61,680 nt of DNA. It comes from Bacillota bacterium. GTDB lineage: Bacteria; Bacillota; Desulfotomaculia; Desulfotomaculales; Pelotomaculaceae. The DNA lies in assembly GCA_029555205.1 (NCBI GenBank), contig JAKPTB010000002.1:1-61680 (forward strand), read 5' to 3'. The notes under the pieces were generated by a model, which was not told the DNA's origin, made no database searches, and saw only the letters and a program-made list of their open reading frames with translations. Position 1 is the stretch's first letter; each line of letters begins with the position of its first letter. Positions 27,981 to 37,793 of the stretch are shown piece by piece. Made by a program: the position numbers and the translations under genes.

Positions 27981-28519
27981 ACTGTCTTACCTCCCTTTGG
28001 GTTTATTTATTACTGCCATTACTCATACTGCTGAGAAGCTGATTGCAAAGGTTTTGCAAGATGAATTTTATGCAGGCTGCTGTCCGGCAAGCAGTGCGGC
28101 CGCCACTGTCCGGTGCGCATCCCGGCAGCGGTTTGGGGCACTTCAGGCCAGCTAAGTATAGATCAGGACAACGTCAGTGCTTACGTTAATTGCCACAGGC
28201 AGAAGAGGTAAGACATGCAGTTTATGCTATAGTATGTATCGCATACATGCACTATTTGACAGGGTTCTGATTTATATTAGACATCCATCGACAAATTAAA
28301 ACAAAGAGATAATAAAAACTGCCACCAGCTTAATAACATATACATATGCCATAAACTCATGTTATTATTTATGTTACGACTAAAACATTAAATCACCTTT
28401 AATCTCAGAAAAAAGATAATATAAATAATTTTAATAATACAAACAAAGATCACCTTATAAGGTGATCTTTGTTTGTAAGTGTTCAATTACAACCGATTCT
28501 ATCATTTATGAAAACAAAT
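27981..28519. other. Intergenic region upstream of the secreted propeller protein
   Basis: 539 bases without a gene. A GC-rich block at 28074-28140 could fold on the minus strand (CAGTG/CACTG arms and two CCGGACAG copies). A perfect inverted repeat ATGTAT-CGC-ATACAT lies at 28234-28248, flanked by TAGT/ACTA, an operator-like site. The rest is AT-rich. Confidence 0.45.
28439..28476. terminator. Perfect 38-bp palindromic terminator after the O-antigen ligase-like gene
   Basis: Two 19-base arms with no spacer (central TTATAA). The minus-strand 3' arm ends CTTTGTTTGT, giving U-rich RNA. It lies 44 bases beyond the stop at 28520 and can work on both strands. Confidence 0.75.
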
Positions 28520-31003
28520 TTAACTCAGTGTTGGTAAAGCTTTAAGCCCCTCATAGCCCCTGGCCAGTTCCGGAACCAGGGTCCGGGCCCGGGACAGGTA
28601 CTCCTGCGCCTCCTGCGCAAGACCTTGCTTTTCGCGTGTGAGGGCAAGCCAAAAAGCAGCTTCACCCTCTGTTTCCTCAGTCTGAAGAGCAGTTTGCAGG
28701 AGAACGTCAGCCTCGGCAAGACACCCCAGAAGATAATAGGCTGATCCAACATTAAGATTCACATTCGGATCCGCCCCGGCGCTCATTAAGGGAGCAACAT
28801 TCCAGAGTTTCCTTTCAGTTTCGCCAACCCCGGACATCTGGGCTTCAATTCTGGCAGGAACATTCACGGCCGCCTCCAAATGCCCCCTGGCCTCGTCCCT
28901 GTTCCCGTCAACAAACTCGCTGTACCCCACAATGAAGTAGGAGCGGGCTACAGTTCCGTACCACTTAATTTGAAAAGGAGCTAAAGCAAGGGCCTTTTCG
29001 GCACATGCCAGAACCTCCTCATGATTCTTTAAACTTAACTGAATGTTGGCCAGGTCGGCGTAGTTCTGAGGGTTATACCGGCCCATCCTGACGGCCTTCC
29101 GGGCCTCTAAAAGCGCCTGGTCCATTGCCCCGGCCCGGCTGTAAATAGTTGCCAGGTTGCTGTGGTAATCTACTTTAAAGGGATTATATGAAGAAGCCTT
29201 TTGCAATAGTTCCAAACCTTGATTATAGTCCTGCTTTTGAAAAGCTATGTTTGCCTGGTTGAAGAAAGAATCAGCCATTGCAAGGGTTCCCGGGACAACA
29301 ACAACAATCAGCAAACCTGCCGATACAGCCAGTAAGGGCATATAACTAACCGCCCCGCTGGACTTGCTTTTCTTTACATCCGCCTTTGGTTCAGGATACC
29401 CGCCAATGCCCCTGGCCAGACCGAACAAGGTCCACAGAACAATGGCCAGGGCGGAGAGGGAGAGGTTGAAGTCGATGGCCGCATGGAAACCGACAGCAAC
29501 AGAGGCTGCAGTTATTGTCCAGATCAGCAGGCGCTTCCCCGCATCTTCTTTAGCCCCGTGGTAAAGACGGTGTGTAAGCAGCAAAAAGCTGAACCAGATA
29601 CCGAGGATTGCCACCAAACCCACTAGACCTGCTTCCACCATAATTTGAAAATAGTGGCTGTGTACCTGGTTGGAATAATATAAATAACTCTGGTAGGCAC
29701 GGTAGGCCTCTTCCCAACCTCCGCCGCCCCAGCCCAGGATGGGGCGCTCCTTGAACATTTTAATAGCGTCCTGATAGAAATAAAGCCGCTCAGTGGCGTT
29801 GCGCAGACGAATTTCTTCGGCCAGAGCTTTCACTGCTTCGCCGTGGCTGCCTACTAAAACGCCCAAACCTATGCTACCGGCCACGACGACCAGGAGCACA
29901 CCTGTCAGGACAGCCTTTCTATGGGCTGCAATCCACTGGAACAGCCCCCTTCTTTCCAGACTGCTGTAAAGGAACTGCCCCAGACAGGCCAGGGCAAATC
30001 CGGCAATGATCCAGAGCCAGGCAAGCCCCGGCCGGCCGCTGGAAACACTGGACAGAAAGCGCCAGATTGCAACAAAGGCAGGCACACCAAAGAGAAAAAT
30101 ATGGAGAAATACAGGAATCCTGTTTCCCTTGGGTAAACCGATCAAATAAAGAACAAAGACAAAGGAAAAAACCAGCAAACCGCCGTTCGACCTGGTGCCC
30201 AGAAGCACCGCAAACAAAAGAAAATTTCCTGCAGCGTAAAGATATGGCTTCAATTTTGCCCGGCTCAGCCAGTCCGGCATTTCTTTAATTATAGGATTGA
30301 AACCGTTAGACCCGGGTGTTCCGGCTCTTCTCCAGAGGTAAAGACCTGTAAATACCGCCGCTGCCAGGTAGCTGGCCAGAGCGTTGGGGTACTGGAAAGT
30401 GGAATAAATCCGTCCGCCGAGGAAACCGTCCTTAATCTGGACCAGACCGGTGGCAGTAGCCAGACCGGCCAGGGCCACCCCTACAGCGCCCAGGTAAATA
30501 ACCCCCAGGATGGTGCCTGCTTCTTGATCACTTCTGACCAGCCTTGAGGTTAACCAGTAAACCGTGAAGTACAGGGTCGTCTTGACGACCTCGTCCAGGG
30601 CCAGCCCGTGGTTTGCCGCCTGAAAAGCAGAAATAAGGTAGACGGCGGGGAAAGCCAGCACGAAGTAATCCAGGGGGTGGGAAAGAAAACTGTAATCCCG
30701 GTTCAGCCACTTCCAGAGCCAGGCAACCCAGAGGATTACAGCAGCGAAGATCAAGGCCTTCTCTTGTTCCGGCGCGAAAAATAGTCCCCTGAAATAGGGG
30801 GGCAGGAACAGCAAAGCAGCAAGTCCCCAGAAAGCTATGGTGTGGAGATAGTTCCCTCCGGCTTCTTTTACCCCTTTATTTTCTTGAACAGATTTCTTTT
30901 TTCGTGCTTCTAATTTCCCTTTTTTTATTTTCTGGGGATTATCAGCCCCCCCGGAAGTTTTCTTTCCTTGATCCTTTCCGGGCTTTAAGACGGTTTTGGC
31001 CAA
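28520..31003 (-). CDS. O-antigen ligase/polymerase-like membrane protein with C-terminal TPR repeats
   Basis: 827 residues. A Lys/Gly-rich cytoplasmic N-terminus (1-50) is followed by about 12 hydrophobic segments. The O-antigen ligase (Wzy_C) region is marked by GGRIYSTFQYPNALASYLAA and KMFKERPILGWGGGGWEEAYRAYQ with QVHSHYFQIMVEAG, the conserved periplasmic loop His region. From about residue 575 the chain is soluble TPR: ANIAFQKQDYNQGLELLQKAS, ATIYSRAGAMDQALLEARKA, LALTREKQGLAQEAQEYLSRA. Likely polymerises or ligates lipid-linked glycans at the cell surface. TTG start with GGAG ten bases upstream. Confidence 0.9.
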   Translation of the reverse strand: MAKTVLKPGKDQGKKTSGGADNPQKIKKGKLEARKKKSVQENKGVKEAGGNYLHTIAFWGLAALLFLPPYFRGLFFAPEQEKALIFAAVILWVAWLWKWLNRDYSFLSHPLDYFVLAFPAVYLISAFQAANHGLALDEVVKTTLYFTVYWLTSRLVRSDQEAGTILGVIYLGAVGVALAGLATATGLVQIKDGFLGGRIYSTFQYPNALASYLAAAVFTGLYLWRRAGTPGSNGFNPIIKEMPDWLSRAKLKPYLYAAGNFLLFAVLLGTRSNGGLLVFSFVFVLYLIGLPKGNRIPVFLHIFLFGVPAFVAIWRFLSSVSSGRPGLAWLWIIAGFALACLGQFLYSSLERRGLFQWIAAHRKAVLTGVLLVVVAGSIGLGVLVGSHGEAVKALAEEIRLRNATERLYFYQDAIKMFKERPILGWGGGGWEEAYRAYQSYLYYSNQVHSHYFQIMVEAGLVGLVAILGIWFSFLLLTHRLYHGAKEDAGKRLLIWTITAASVAVGFHAAIDFNLSLSALAIVLWTLFGLARGIGGYPEPKADVKKSKSSGAVSYMPLLAVSAGLLIVVVVPGTLAMADSFFNQANIAFQKQDYNQGLELLQKASSYNPFKVDYHSNLATIYSRAGAMDQALLEARKAVRMGRYNPQNYADLANIQLSLKNHEEVLACAEKALALAPFQIKWYGTVARSYFIVGYSEFVDGNRDEARGHLEAAVNVPARIEAQMSGVGETERKLWNVAPLMSAGADPNVNLNVGSAYYLLGCLAEADVLLQTALQTEETEGEAAFWLALTREKQGLAQEAQEYLSRARTLVPELARGYEGLKALPTLS

Positions 31004-31361
31004 AATTAATGTACTCCTTTATTTTTGTGGTTGCTCTTTTCCAGAAGGTACAAGTCAAAGGTCCCGTTAAGCTATAGGTGTAGTAACTGCTTAAATCAAT
31101 GTTTGCGGCATGTATTACTTAAAAAAGGCCGGAACGACCAGAACAACAGCACTACCAGGTAACATCTTCTACACATATTTACAATATCCTCCCTGCTTGG
31201 CCACTTCACCATGTAACACACTTTTTCTGCAACCGGTTACTTTTCAGATTAATGCTGCAAGCGGCTTGAGCAAAGCCCATAAACATACACAGCGTAAAAG
31301 GGACATATGGTATAATCAATAACAACTCAGGGCTAGAATCAATTCCTTCCCGGAGGTTTAC
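31004..31361. other. Divergent promoter region between the ligase-like gene and comB
   Basis: 358 bases, no supported gene. An extended -10, TGGTATAAT (31308-31316), lies 46 bases before comB on the plus strand; no good -35 is seen. The promoter of the minus-strand gene was not resolved. Confidence 0.5.
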
Positions 31362-32096
31362 ATGAAAATTGACATTATTCCTGTTTTCGGCAACATCACC
31401 AGGGAACAATTAAAGGGCAAACTTGCTGTCGTTTTTGATGTCCTGCGGGCCACCACTACCATCGTCACGGCTGTGGCCAACGGCTGCAAAGAGGTTATAC
31501 CGGTTGTGACAGTTGAAGAGGCCCTGGCTTATGCGGAGAATCACGCCAATGTTATCCTGGGCGGTGAAAGGGAAAGTCTCTTAATCCCCGGATTCCACCT
31601 TGGAAATTCACCCCTTGAATATACCTCTGAACGGGTTAAAGGCAGAACTGTTGTGATTACAACAACAAACGGTACACATGCCATTCGCCGGGCGGCCCAG
31701 GGTGCTGCAAAAGTTATCATAGGCTCCTTTCTGAACGCCAGGGGCGTGGCAAAAGAAGTCTTAAGGACAGGGGATGACGTGGTTTTGGTCTGTGCAGGAA
31801 CCCGCGGCAAACTCTCGCTGGAGGATACTGTAGCAGCAGGCACGGTTTGCCGGGAATTGGCTAAAACAGCCGCAGCAAAGGAGGCTTTGCTTCCCGGATC
31901 GGATCTAGTAGTAGCTGCCTGCCGGCTGGCCTGTTTCTACAAAGGGGACCCTTTGCCCGTGCTGAAGGACTCTCTGCACGGACAAAAACTGGCAGCCCTC
32001 GGCTTTGCTGAAGACCTGGCTTTTTGTTCCCGGTTGAATTCTACTGAAGTGACGCCGGTCTTCCGGGATGGACGGATTATAGTTGAAACTGAGTAA
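31362..32096 (+). CDS. comB: ComB-family 2-phosphosulfolactate phosphatase
   Basis: Mg-dependent phosphatase family known from coenzyme M synthesis (phosphosulfolactate to sulfolactate). 244 residues, normal. Contains AVVFDVLRATTTIVTA near residue 22, LGGERESLLIPGFHLGNSPLEY, TTTNGTHAIRRAA and VCAGTRGKLSLEDTVAAG, all ComB blocks. Many clostridia carry ComB without the rest of the CoM pathway and the role there is not settled; no other com gene is here. GGAGG ribosome site 5 bases before the ATG. Confidence 0.92.
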   Translation: MKIDIIPVFGNITREQLKGKLAVVFDVLRATTTIVTAVANGCKEVIPVVTVEEALAYAENHANVILGGERESLLIPGFHLGNSPLEYTSERVKGRTVVITTTNGTHAIRRAAQGAAKVIIGSFLNARGVAKEVLRTGDDVVLVCAGTRGKLSLEDTVAAGTVCRELAKTAAAKEALLPGSDLVVAACRLACFYKGDPLPVLKDSLHGQKLAALGFAEDLAFCSRLNSTEVTPVFRDGRIIVETE

Positions 32097-32146
32097 TAAT
32101 CAGGACTTTCCCCAAAATGCGAGTGCGTCCCTTGCTCTTTGAACCC

Positions 32147-32175
32147 TTGTTTTTCGCTCCTTTTTATGCTATAAT
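32147..32175 (+). promoter_or_regulatory. Promoter of tRNA-Val
   Basis: TTGTTT, 17-base spacer, TATAAT, ending 27 bases before the mature tRNA 5' end. Confidence 0.75.
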
Positions 32176-32202
32176 AAAAAATGTTTCAAGGAAAGTGAAT
32201 CT

Positions 32203-32277
32203 GGGGGTATAGCTCAGCGGGAGAGCGCTTGACTCACATTCAAGAGGTCGCTGGTTCGAAACCAGCTATCCCCACCA
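32203..32277 (+). tRNA. tRNA-Val (anticodon CAC), CCA encoded
   Basis: Cloverleaf closes fully. Acceptor GGGGGTA/TATCCCC with one G-U, D arm GCTC/GAGC, anticodon stem CTTGA/TCAAG with loop CTCACAT (anticodon 32235-32237), T arm GCTGG-TTCGAAA-CCAGC, discriminator A and genomic CCA. It reads GUG codons. Confidence 0.96.
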
Positions 32278-32349
32278 AAAAATCAAGGCTTCCGGGGATC
32301 GGAGGTAGACAAATAGAGAAGATTTGAGACCTTATTGAGACCTTTCAGT

Positions 32350-32376
32350 AGAACAAGCTCCAGAGGAGCTTGTTCT
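32350..32376 (+). terminator. Candidate tRNA-Val terminator
   Basis: Perfect 12-bp stem (AGAACAAGCTCC/GGAGCTTGTTCT) with a 3-base loop, followed by CTCATTTTGG. Just before it, TTGAGACCTT occurs twice in tandem (32324-32348). The U-tract is short, so function is likely but not certain. Confidence 0.55.
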
Positions 32377-32449
32377 CTCATTTTGGCCGCTATGAGAAGC
32401 TTCTAATCTTATAAATGAATTTTATAAATCCGAAAGCCGGCTTTTTAAA

Positions 32450-35158
32450 CTAACCGACAATCGACAAAAATACCTCTACCAATTCCGGGTCGAATTGTGT
32501 TCCGGCTTTTTCCTTAATTATCTTGATGGCTTCCGGCCGGCTAATGGCCTCGCTGTACGGCCTTTCGTTGGTCATGGCGTCAAAGGCGTCGACAATTGCA
32601 AGCACACGGCACTCTATGGGTATTTCCTTTCCCCTCAGTCCCAGTGGATAGCCCTTACCATCCCATCTTTCGTGATGTTTTAAGATTAGCTCGGCTACAT
32701 CCGGCAGATCTGGAGAGGAAAGGGCAATACGATAGCCCTTTTCCGGGTGCAGGCGCATTATTTCCCATTCATCTTCTGTTAAGGGTCCCCTTTTATACAA
32801 AACCCTGTCCGGGATACCCACCTTGCCCAGATCGTGTACCTGGGCCAGCAGTGTAAGGTTATTTATCTGCCGAGGGGTTAAACCCAACTTTTCCCCCATG
32901 TCAAGGCAAATTCTGGAAAGTCTTTGAGCATGTCCTTCGGCAAAATAATCCCTTTCTGCTAATGTCGCCAGCAGAGTATTGATGATTTGATTTCTGTTGT
33001 TGATATTATGATACAGTTTTTCGCGATACATAAAATTATCGGACTTTTTCAGGGTTTCCTCCAGGGATACTCCTTCACCCTTGGCGGTAGCAAGGCCGAT
33101 GGAAAGGCTCAAGGGCAGTTCGGGGTTTTGCAGGTTATATCTGTCCACATTTGCACGCAGCCGGTTGGCGATATCTTCCCCGGCCTGCTCACTGGTCCCG
33201 GGCAGTATGGCCACGAATTCGTCTCCTCCCAGCCGGGCCAGGATGTCGGAGCTGCGCAGGGAATTCCGCAGAACTTGGGCACAGGCCTCCAGCAGTTTAT
33301 CACCCCAGTCATGACCCATGGTGTCGTTAATTATTTTCAAACCATTCAGATCAGCTGAAAGTATTGTAATGGGGTACTCCTGACTACTTTTTATCCGGGT
33401 CATCTCCCTTTCAAAAAAGGCGCGGTTGTGAAGCCCGGTTAATTGATCGTAAAGACTGATGAATTCCAGCTTTTTCTCCTGGCGCTTCCGTTCGGTGATG
33501 TCGCGTATTGTTTCTATAGCGCCTACAACCCTTCCCGTCGTGTCCCGCAGGGTGGAAGCAGAGCCCCACAAGTAGGCGCCTTTGCCGCAATAGGCTTTAG
33601 GAGCGTAAGTCTCGCTGAGAAGCGTATCCCCTTCCAGGCGGAAAAAGTCGTACTCTTCCTCCAATTCAGCGTAATTAACCCCGTTTAAAAGAGCCAGATC
33701 AATCAAGATAGTCCGCCGGTCACCGTAAAAGGGCAGGGCATACTCGTAATTACCTTTCCCGATCATCTCGACCTTGGGCACTCCCGTCATGTCCTCTATA
33801 GCTTTATTCCAGTAGATAACCCGCCCCTCGTGATCAATCACAAAAGTAGCATCGGGTAACAGTTCAATGATTTTTTCCAGGTGACTGTTAGCCTCTTCCT
33901 TTATTTTTGCGTTGCGCAAGCGTTTTGAAATGTCTTCTACAATCCCCATACCCCCGGCTATCCGGCCATCCGTTGAAGTGAGCGGGGTAAACCAGACCCG
34001 TATTGGTCTGACTATGCCCGAGGTGGTAAAATGATATTCGTCCTCGTAAACCACCGGAGTCCCACCAAGCGTGCTTTGTACGGCGCCGGCTAACTTCCGG
34101 TCTGCTAAGGCCAATAGGTCTTTTCCAATTAAAACCTCGCGGGACGAGCCGGCAATGTTAACAAAGTAGTCATTACAGGCATTAATGATGCCTGCCTGAT
34201 CAAAACTCAAAATACCAAGGGGCGCATTCTCAAATAATAACCTGTACTTTGCCTCACTCTCATACAACTCTTTATGAATCCGCTGTCTTTGTACGGCGCT
34301 GGAAACAACTTGCGACATAATTTCCAGCAGGATAATTTGGTTTTTGAAGCTGGTTCGTTGCTTCCTCACATAATCAAGACCAAGACATCCTATCACCCTA
34401 TTTAAATAAACCAGCGGAACAACAACCGTACTTTGGATTGACTGAGCTTCCAGCAATTCTCTTTCCTGCGCAGCCTCCGGCGGCATTGAAGCAACATTTT
34501 CTATAATAATGTTTTCAAAACGTAGAAGCCTTTCCATCCACCACGGGAATAACTTTGTTGATAATCTTTGGAGATTATTTATCTGAGGTTTAATCCCTTC
34601 TGCACACCATTCATGGGTATTGTCCATAAAGATGCCGTCGCTATCTAAAAGAAATAAATAACTGCGGTCCGCTGCACAAATTTCCCCGATAGCCTGAAGG
34701 GCGTAATCAATTCCTTCATCAATTCTATCAAAGGGTATACTTGCAAAATTCGCCGAGACGCCGGAAACAGTTTTTTCAAATTCCAGCTGGTATTGTAACA
34801 TGTCCTCCGCCAGCCGGCGCTCGGTGATATCATGCAAAATCGTAGAAAAGTAGCCGTACTCATTGCTGAAAGCGTTGACTTCAAAATACTTGTTAGTTAA
34901 ACTAACATACTGTTCAAACTTGATACCTTTTCCAGAAAGCGCAACTTTTCCAAAAAGGTTTATTAAGCTTAAGTAATTCCAGCATTCACCGGACAAAACT
35001 TCCGTAGCCCTTTTGCCGACAATTTCATCTTTTTTCCACCCGGTTTGTGCTTCAAAAGCCCTATTTATTTCCAAAAAGATAAAGTCCACGGGGTTTCCAG
35101 CGCTATCCAAAATAATTTTGTGAGAGGCCAAGCCATATTTGTTCACTTTTCCGGTCAT
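32450..35158 (-). CDS. Multi-domain c-di-GMP signalling protein: PAS-GAF-PAS-PAS-GGDEF-HD-GYP
   Basis: 902 residues with no clear membrane segment. A PAS domain (about 5-110, ending LHDITERR) leads, then a GAF-like domain (120-300), two more PAS domains (about 300-420 and 430-555, ending IRDITERKR), and GGDEF (560-715) with intact GGDEF at 644-648 and an RxxD inhibitory site five residues before it. The HD-GYP domain (720-902) has HDLGKVGIPD, LHPEKG and HHERWDGKGYP. Both synthesis and breakdown of c-di-GMP look possible. GGAGGTGAT ribosome site. No obvious target or partner gene is adjacent. Confidence 0.95.
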   Translation of the reverse strand: MTGKVNKYGLASHKIILDSAGNPVDFIFLEINRAFEAQTGWKKDEIVGKRATEVLSGECWNYLSLINLFGKVALSGKGIKFEQYVSLTNKYFEVNAFSNEYGYFSTILHDITERRLAEDMLQYQLEFEKTVSGVSANFASIPFDRIDEGIDYALQAIGEICAADRSYLFLLDSDGIFMDNTHEWCAEGIKPQINNLQRLSTKLFPWWMERLLRFENIIIENVASMPPEAAQERELLEAQSIQSTVVVPLVYLNRVIGCLGLDYVRKQRTSFKNQIILLEIMSQVVSSAVQRQRIHKELYESEAKYRLLFENAPLGILSFDQAGIINACNDYFVNIAGSSREVLIGKDLLALADRKLAGAVQSTLGGTPVVYEDEYHFTTSGIVRPIRVWFTPLTSTDGRIAGGMGIVEDISKRLRNAKIKEEANSHLEKIIELLPDATFVIDHEGRVIYWNKAIEDMTGVPKVEMIGKGNYEYALPFYGDRRTILIDLALLNGVNYAELEEEYDFFRLEGDTLLSETYAPKAYCGKGAYLWGSASTLRDTTGRVVGAIETIRDITERKRQEKKLEFISLYDQLTGLHNRAFFEREMTRIKSSQEYPITILSADLNGLKIINDTMGHDWGDKLLEACAQVLRNSLRSSDILARLGGDEFVAILPGTSEQAGEDIANRLRANVDRYNLQNPELPLSLSIGLATAKGEGVSLEETLKKSDNFMYREKLYHNINNRNQIINTLLATLAERDYFAEGHAQRLSRICLDMGEKLGLTPRQINNLTLLAQVHDLGKVGIPDRVLYKRGPLTEDEWEIMRLHPEKGYRIALSSPDLPDVAELILKHHERWDGKGYPLGLRGKEIPIECRVLAIVDAFDAMTNERPYSEAISRPEAIKIIKEKAGTQFDPELVEVFLSIVG

Positions 35159-35363
35159 AAAATCACCTCCGGAAACACCATGTCCATGATTACCATTATC
35201 TTTTGTTAACTTATAACTGCTAACTGCGGTGAAGCCCTATCTCATTTCATTTTACAATTATTTGCCAAAAGGTTATAAGTGGATGTTATTTTAAAAATAC
35301 TATTTAATTTTCAATATTCCTACAGAATTAAAATCTTTTTGCTCATTTTTTAAGGAAAAATTA

Positions 35364-35618
35364 TCAAAGCAACATCCTTAAAACAACCAGTTGGAGTATG
35401 ATAATAGCCGGTATAAAGATAGTAAACTTCAGTTTTTTTGTCTTATGCTTGAATAGCTCCATCCCAATCAAAACACCAGGGGCTCCGCCGGCCAGGGCAA
35501 TTAAAAAGATCCTGCTTTCGGCCACCCGGTGTTTGTACTTACCTGCTTTGGCCATTGTTTTGTCATACCACATAACACCAAACCCCAGCACATTGATTAA
35601 CAGGATATAGATGAACAA
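35364..35618 (-). CDS. DUF1294 small membrane protein
   Basis: 84 residues. Two or three hydrophobic segments (about 1-15, 37-52 and 66-82) around the family block DKTMAKAGKYKHRVAESRIFLIALAGGAPGVLIGM, with the typical Asp-Lys and Arg-x-x-Glu. Function of DUF1294 is unknown. TTG start with GGAGG about 12 bases upstream, so the true start could differ. Confidence 0.85.
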   Translation of the reverse strand: MFIYILLINVLGFGVMWYDKTMAKAGKYKHRVAESRIFLIALAGGAPGVLIGMELFKHKTKKLKFTIFIPAIIILQLVVLRMLL

Positions 35619-35754
35619 TATTTAATCCACCTCCAGCATAAACAGGCTGTGTTTAATAATTCAATACTACACCCGCAATCCCTACAAGGGGACCGGCTAA
35701 AAGTTGAAAACTGTAATTATTTGCCATGTCCACGTTCCCCTGTGTTAGAAATAC

Positions 35755-35785
35755 GCAAAAAAATGGCCCCGGAAACAGGCCATTT
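35755..35785 (-). terminator. Terminator of the fprA-hrb operon
   Basis: Minus-strand AAATGGCC (35785-35778) pairs with GGCCATTT (35768-35761) and is followed by a run of T's to 35755. About 120 bases after the hrb stop. Confidence 0.8.
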
Positions 35786-35905
35786 TCACCTTATCTAAAT
35801 AAAACCCACACCAGTTATTTAACTGTCCTGAAAAAGGTGTTATGTCGCCGCGTCAGAGGCATGGATGCCTAACTCTCAGTTTAACCAGTCATAAGAGTGC
35901 TTTAC

Positions 35906-36586
35906 TTACATTAATTTAAAAGCCGTCTTGTCAACTCCGCAGACGGGGCAGACCCAACTTTCAGGAAGCGCCTCAAAGGCTGTCCCGGGCTCGACACCGT
36001 TCTCCGGATCACCCGCTACCGGGTCGTAAACGTAGCCGCAGACGGAACACTCGTACTTCTCCGAAACAGCCTTTTCCTTGGGTTCCGGAACAAAAGACGG
36101 TGCTGTTTTCGGCACGCTGCCTCTTTTTACCTCATGGTAGTAAGCATAGGTCAGGGGAGCGCCTTCTTTCAGCACTTCCGCAGCGGTAATCCCGGCAATA
36201 AAAATAGTGTGAGTACCGGCGTCCACCTCCTGGATAACCCTGGCATCAAGATAAGCAAGGGTGTCACTTGTAACATGGGGTAAGCCGCTGTCACCAAGCT
36301 GGTAGTTGATGCCTGCGAATTTATCTGCTTCCCTTCCTGATTTAAAACCGAAATTCCCGATCAGAGACAGGGGAGCGTCCTGGGCCAGAATAGATACCGC
36401 CAACAATTTACTATCCTTGATAAACTCATGAGTCAGGTTTTTCTTGTTAATGCTTACGGCAATCGTAGGCGGCTCGTTTGAAATTTGAAAAACAGTATTG
36501 GCAATCTGTCCGTTGATTTGGTCGCCCTTAAGGGAGGTAATAATATAAAGGCCATAGCTAATTTTATGCAGAGCTTTCGGGTCCAT
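35906..36586 (-). CDS. hrb: High-molecular-weight rubredoxin: flavin reductase domain fused to rubredoxin (Hrb type)
   Basis: NAD(P)H:rubredoxin reductase and electron carrier for FprA-type flavodiiron proteins, as known in Moorella. The N-terminal FMN flavin-reductase-like domain (about 1-155) includes [27 protein letters not shown] short Pro/Lys linker leads to rubredoxin (about 175-226) with the Fe sites [12 protein letters not shown] and [15 protein letters not shown] 36586 has AAAGGAG at good spacing and gives [12 protein letters not shown]; an ATG at 36607 is also in frame. Overlaps the fprA end by 23 bases, so coupled. Confidence 0.93.
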   Translation of the reverse strand: MDPKALHKISYGLYIITSLKGDQINGQIANTVFQISNEPPTIAVSINKKNLTHEFIKDSKLLAVSILAQDAPLSLIGNFGFKSGREADKFAGINYQLGDSGLPHVTSDTLAYLDARVIQEVDAGTHTIFIAGITAAEVLKEGAPLTYAYYHEVKRGSVPKTAPSFVPEPKEKAVSEKYECSVCGYVYDPVAGDPENGVEPGTAFEALPESWVCPVCGVDKTAFKLM

Positions 36587-37793
36587 GCACTTCATCTCCT
36601 TTTTCATTGAATAATTTAAGCATAAGAGCCAGTTTCCGGCCCGCTTCCCGGACCTGTTCCAGTTCCTTCTTATTGGGATGATACTGGATATTGATTATTT
36701 CCAGGGGAACCTCCCAGCCCATTTCCTGAAGAGCCTCCAGAACCTGTGTTGCGCCCTGGCCGCCCCATCCGTAAGAGCCAAAGGCAAACCCCAGCTTTTT
36801 CTTGGGCCTCAAGCCTTTCAAATAGGTTAACATGGCTGCAACGGTGGGCAGCATCCCGTTATTCAGCGTAGGTGTCCCGATCAGGACAGCCCTGGAATAG
36901 AGAAGATCAGGCACAATACGGGATATATGGTTAGTCTGCAGGCACCTGACCGTAACCGGAACGCCGCCGTCCTCCAGTCCATCCTGAAGGGCCTGGGCTA
37001 TCTTCCGGGTGGAACCCCACATGGTATCGTAAATAATCAGGGCTTTTGCAGGAGCTTCGTGATTGGCCCACTTCCGGTAGCAGGAAATTATTCCGGGTAT
37101 GTGGGAACGCCAGATTACACCGTGGCTTGGGGCAATCATGTCCACCTGCAGTTGGGACACAGTGTCCAGCACTTTGTTAACCTGGTTGCCATAGGGGTAG
37201 ACAATATTTGCGTAATAAATACCTGCCTCCTCCCGGGCAATTTCCCAGCCCAGCTCGTCGTCAAAGCGTTCCACAGAGGCAATATGCTGTCCGAAAGCAT
37301 CATTGGGCAGCAGCAGTTTTTCCTCAGGAATATAGGTGGCCATGGATTCGGGCCAGTGAACCATGGGCATATGCACAAATTTCATTGTCCGCGCGCCAAT
37401 TTTAAGCTCATCACCGGAATTGACCAGGAGGTAATTCCATTCTTTTTTATAATAGCGCTGGAGTCCCTTTTGCGCCCTGGGTGATGTTACAATCTTTGCA
37501 CCTGGAGCTGCCTCCATTATCCTGGGGACACTTCCCGAGTGGTCCGGCTCAACGTGATTAACCACCAGGTAATCAATTTTGGCAGGGTCAATTATATCCC
37601 TTACCCGGTTAAGGAGTTCTTCGGCCAATGTTTGCTTTACCGCATCAACCAGAACAATCTTTTCGTCTACAATTAAATAAGCGTTGTAAGTTGATCCCCG
37701 GGGAGTTAGATAACCATGAAAATTACGTAAGTCCCAGTCGATTGCCCCCACCCAGTAAATTCCTTTTTTCAACTCTACTGGCTTCATCTCCAT
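36564..37793 (-). CDS. fprA: Flavodiiron protein FprA (oxygen / nitric oxide reductase)
   Basis: Cytoplasmic four-electron O2 or NO reductase that protects anaerobes. 409 residues. Metallo-lactamase-like domain with di-iron ligands H80-x-E82-x-D84-H85, H146, D165 and H224. The C-terminal flavodoxin domain (about 250-400) has the FMN loop [14 protein letters not shown] and [11 protein letters not shown]. Its electrons should come from the downstream Hrb. Both reading frames overlap and share a terminator. The two Fe-site motifs are complete, so it should be active. Confidence 0.96.
   Translation of the reverse strand: MEMKPVELKKGIYWVGAIDWDLRNFHGYLTPRGSTYNAYLIVDEKIVLVDAVKQTLAEELLNRVRDIIDPAKIDYLVVNHVEPDHSGSVPRIMEAAPGAKIVTSPRAQKGLQRYYKKEWNYLLVNSGDELKIGARTMKFVHMPMVHWPESMATYIPEEKLLLPNDAFGQHIASVERFDDELGWEIAREEAGIYYANIVYPYGNQVNKVLDTVSQLQVDMIAPSHGVIWRSHIPGIISCYRKWANHEAPAKALIIYDTMWGSTRKIAQALQDGLEDGGVPVTVRCLQTNHISRIVPDLLYSRAVLIGTPTLNNGMLPTVAAMLTYLKGLRPKKKLGFAFGSYGWGGQGATQVLEALQEMGWEVPLEIINIQYHPNKKELEQVREAGRKLALMLKLFNEKGDEVHGPESSA

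Noticed and set aside
28074-28140. Possible c-di-GMP-I (GEMM) riboswitch upstream of the secreted protein
   Set aside because: AAACC and a GC-rich fold are present, but the conserved GGACGCAAAG core is absent.
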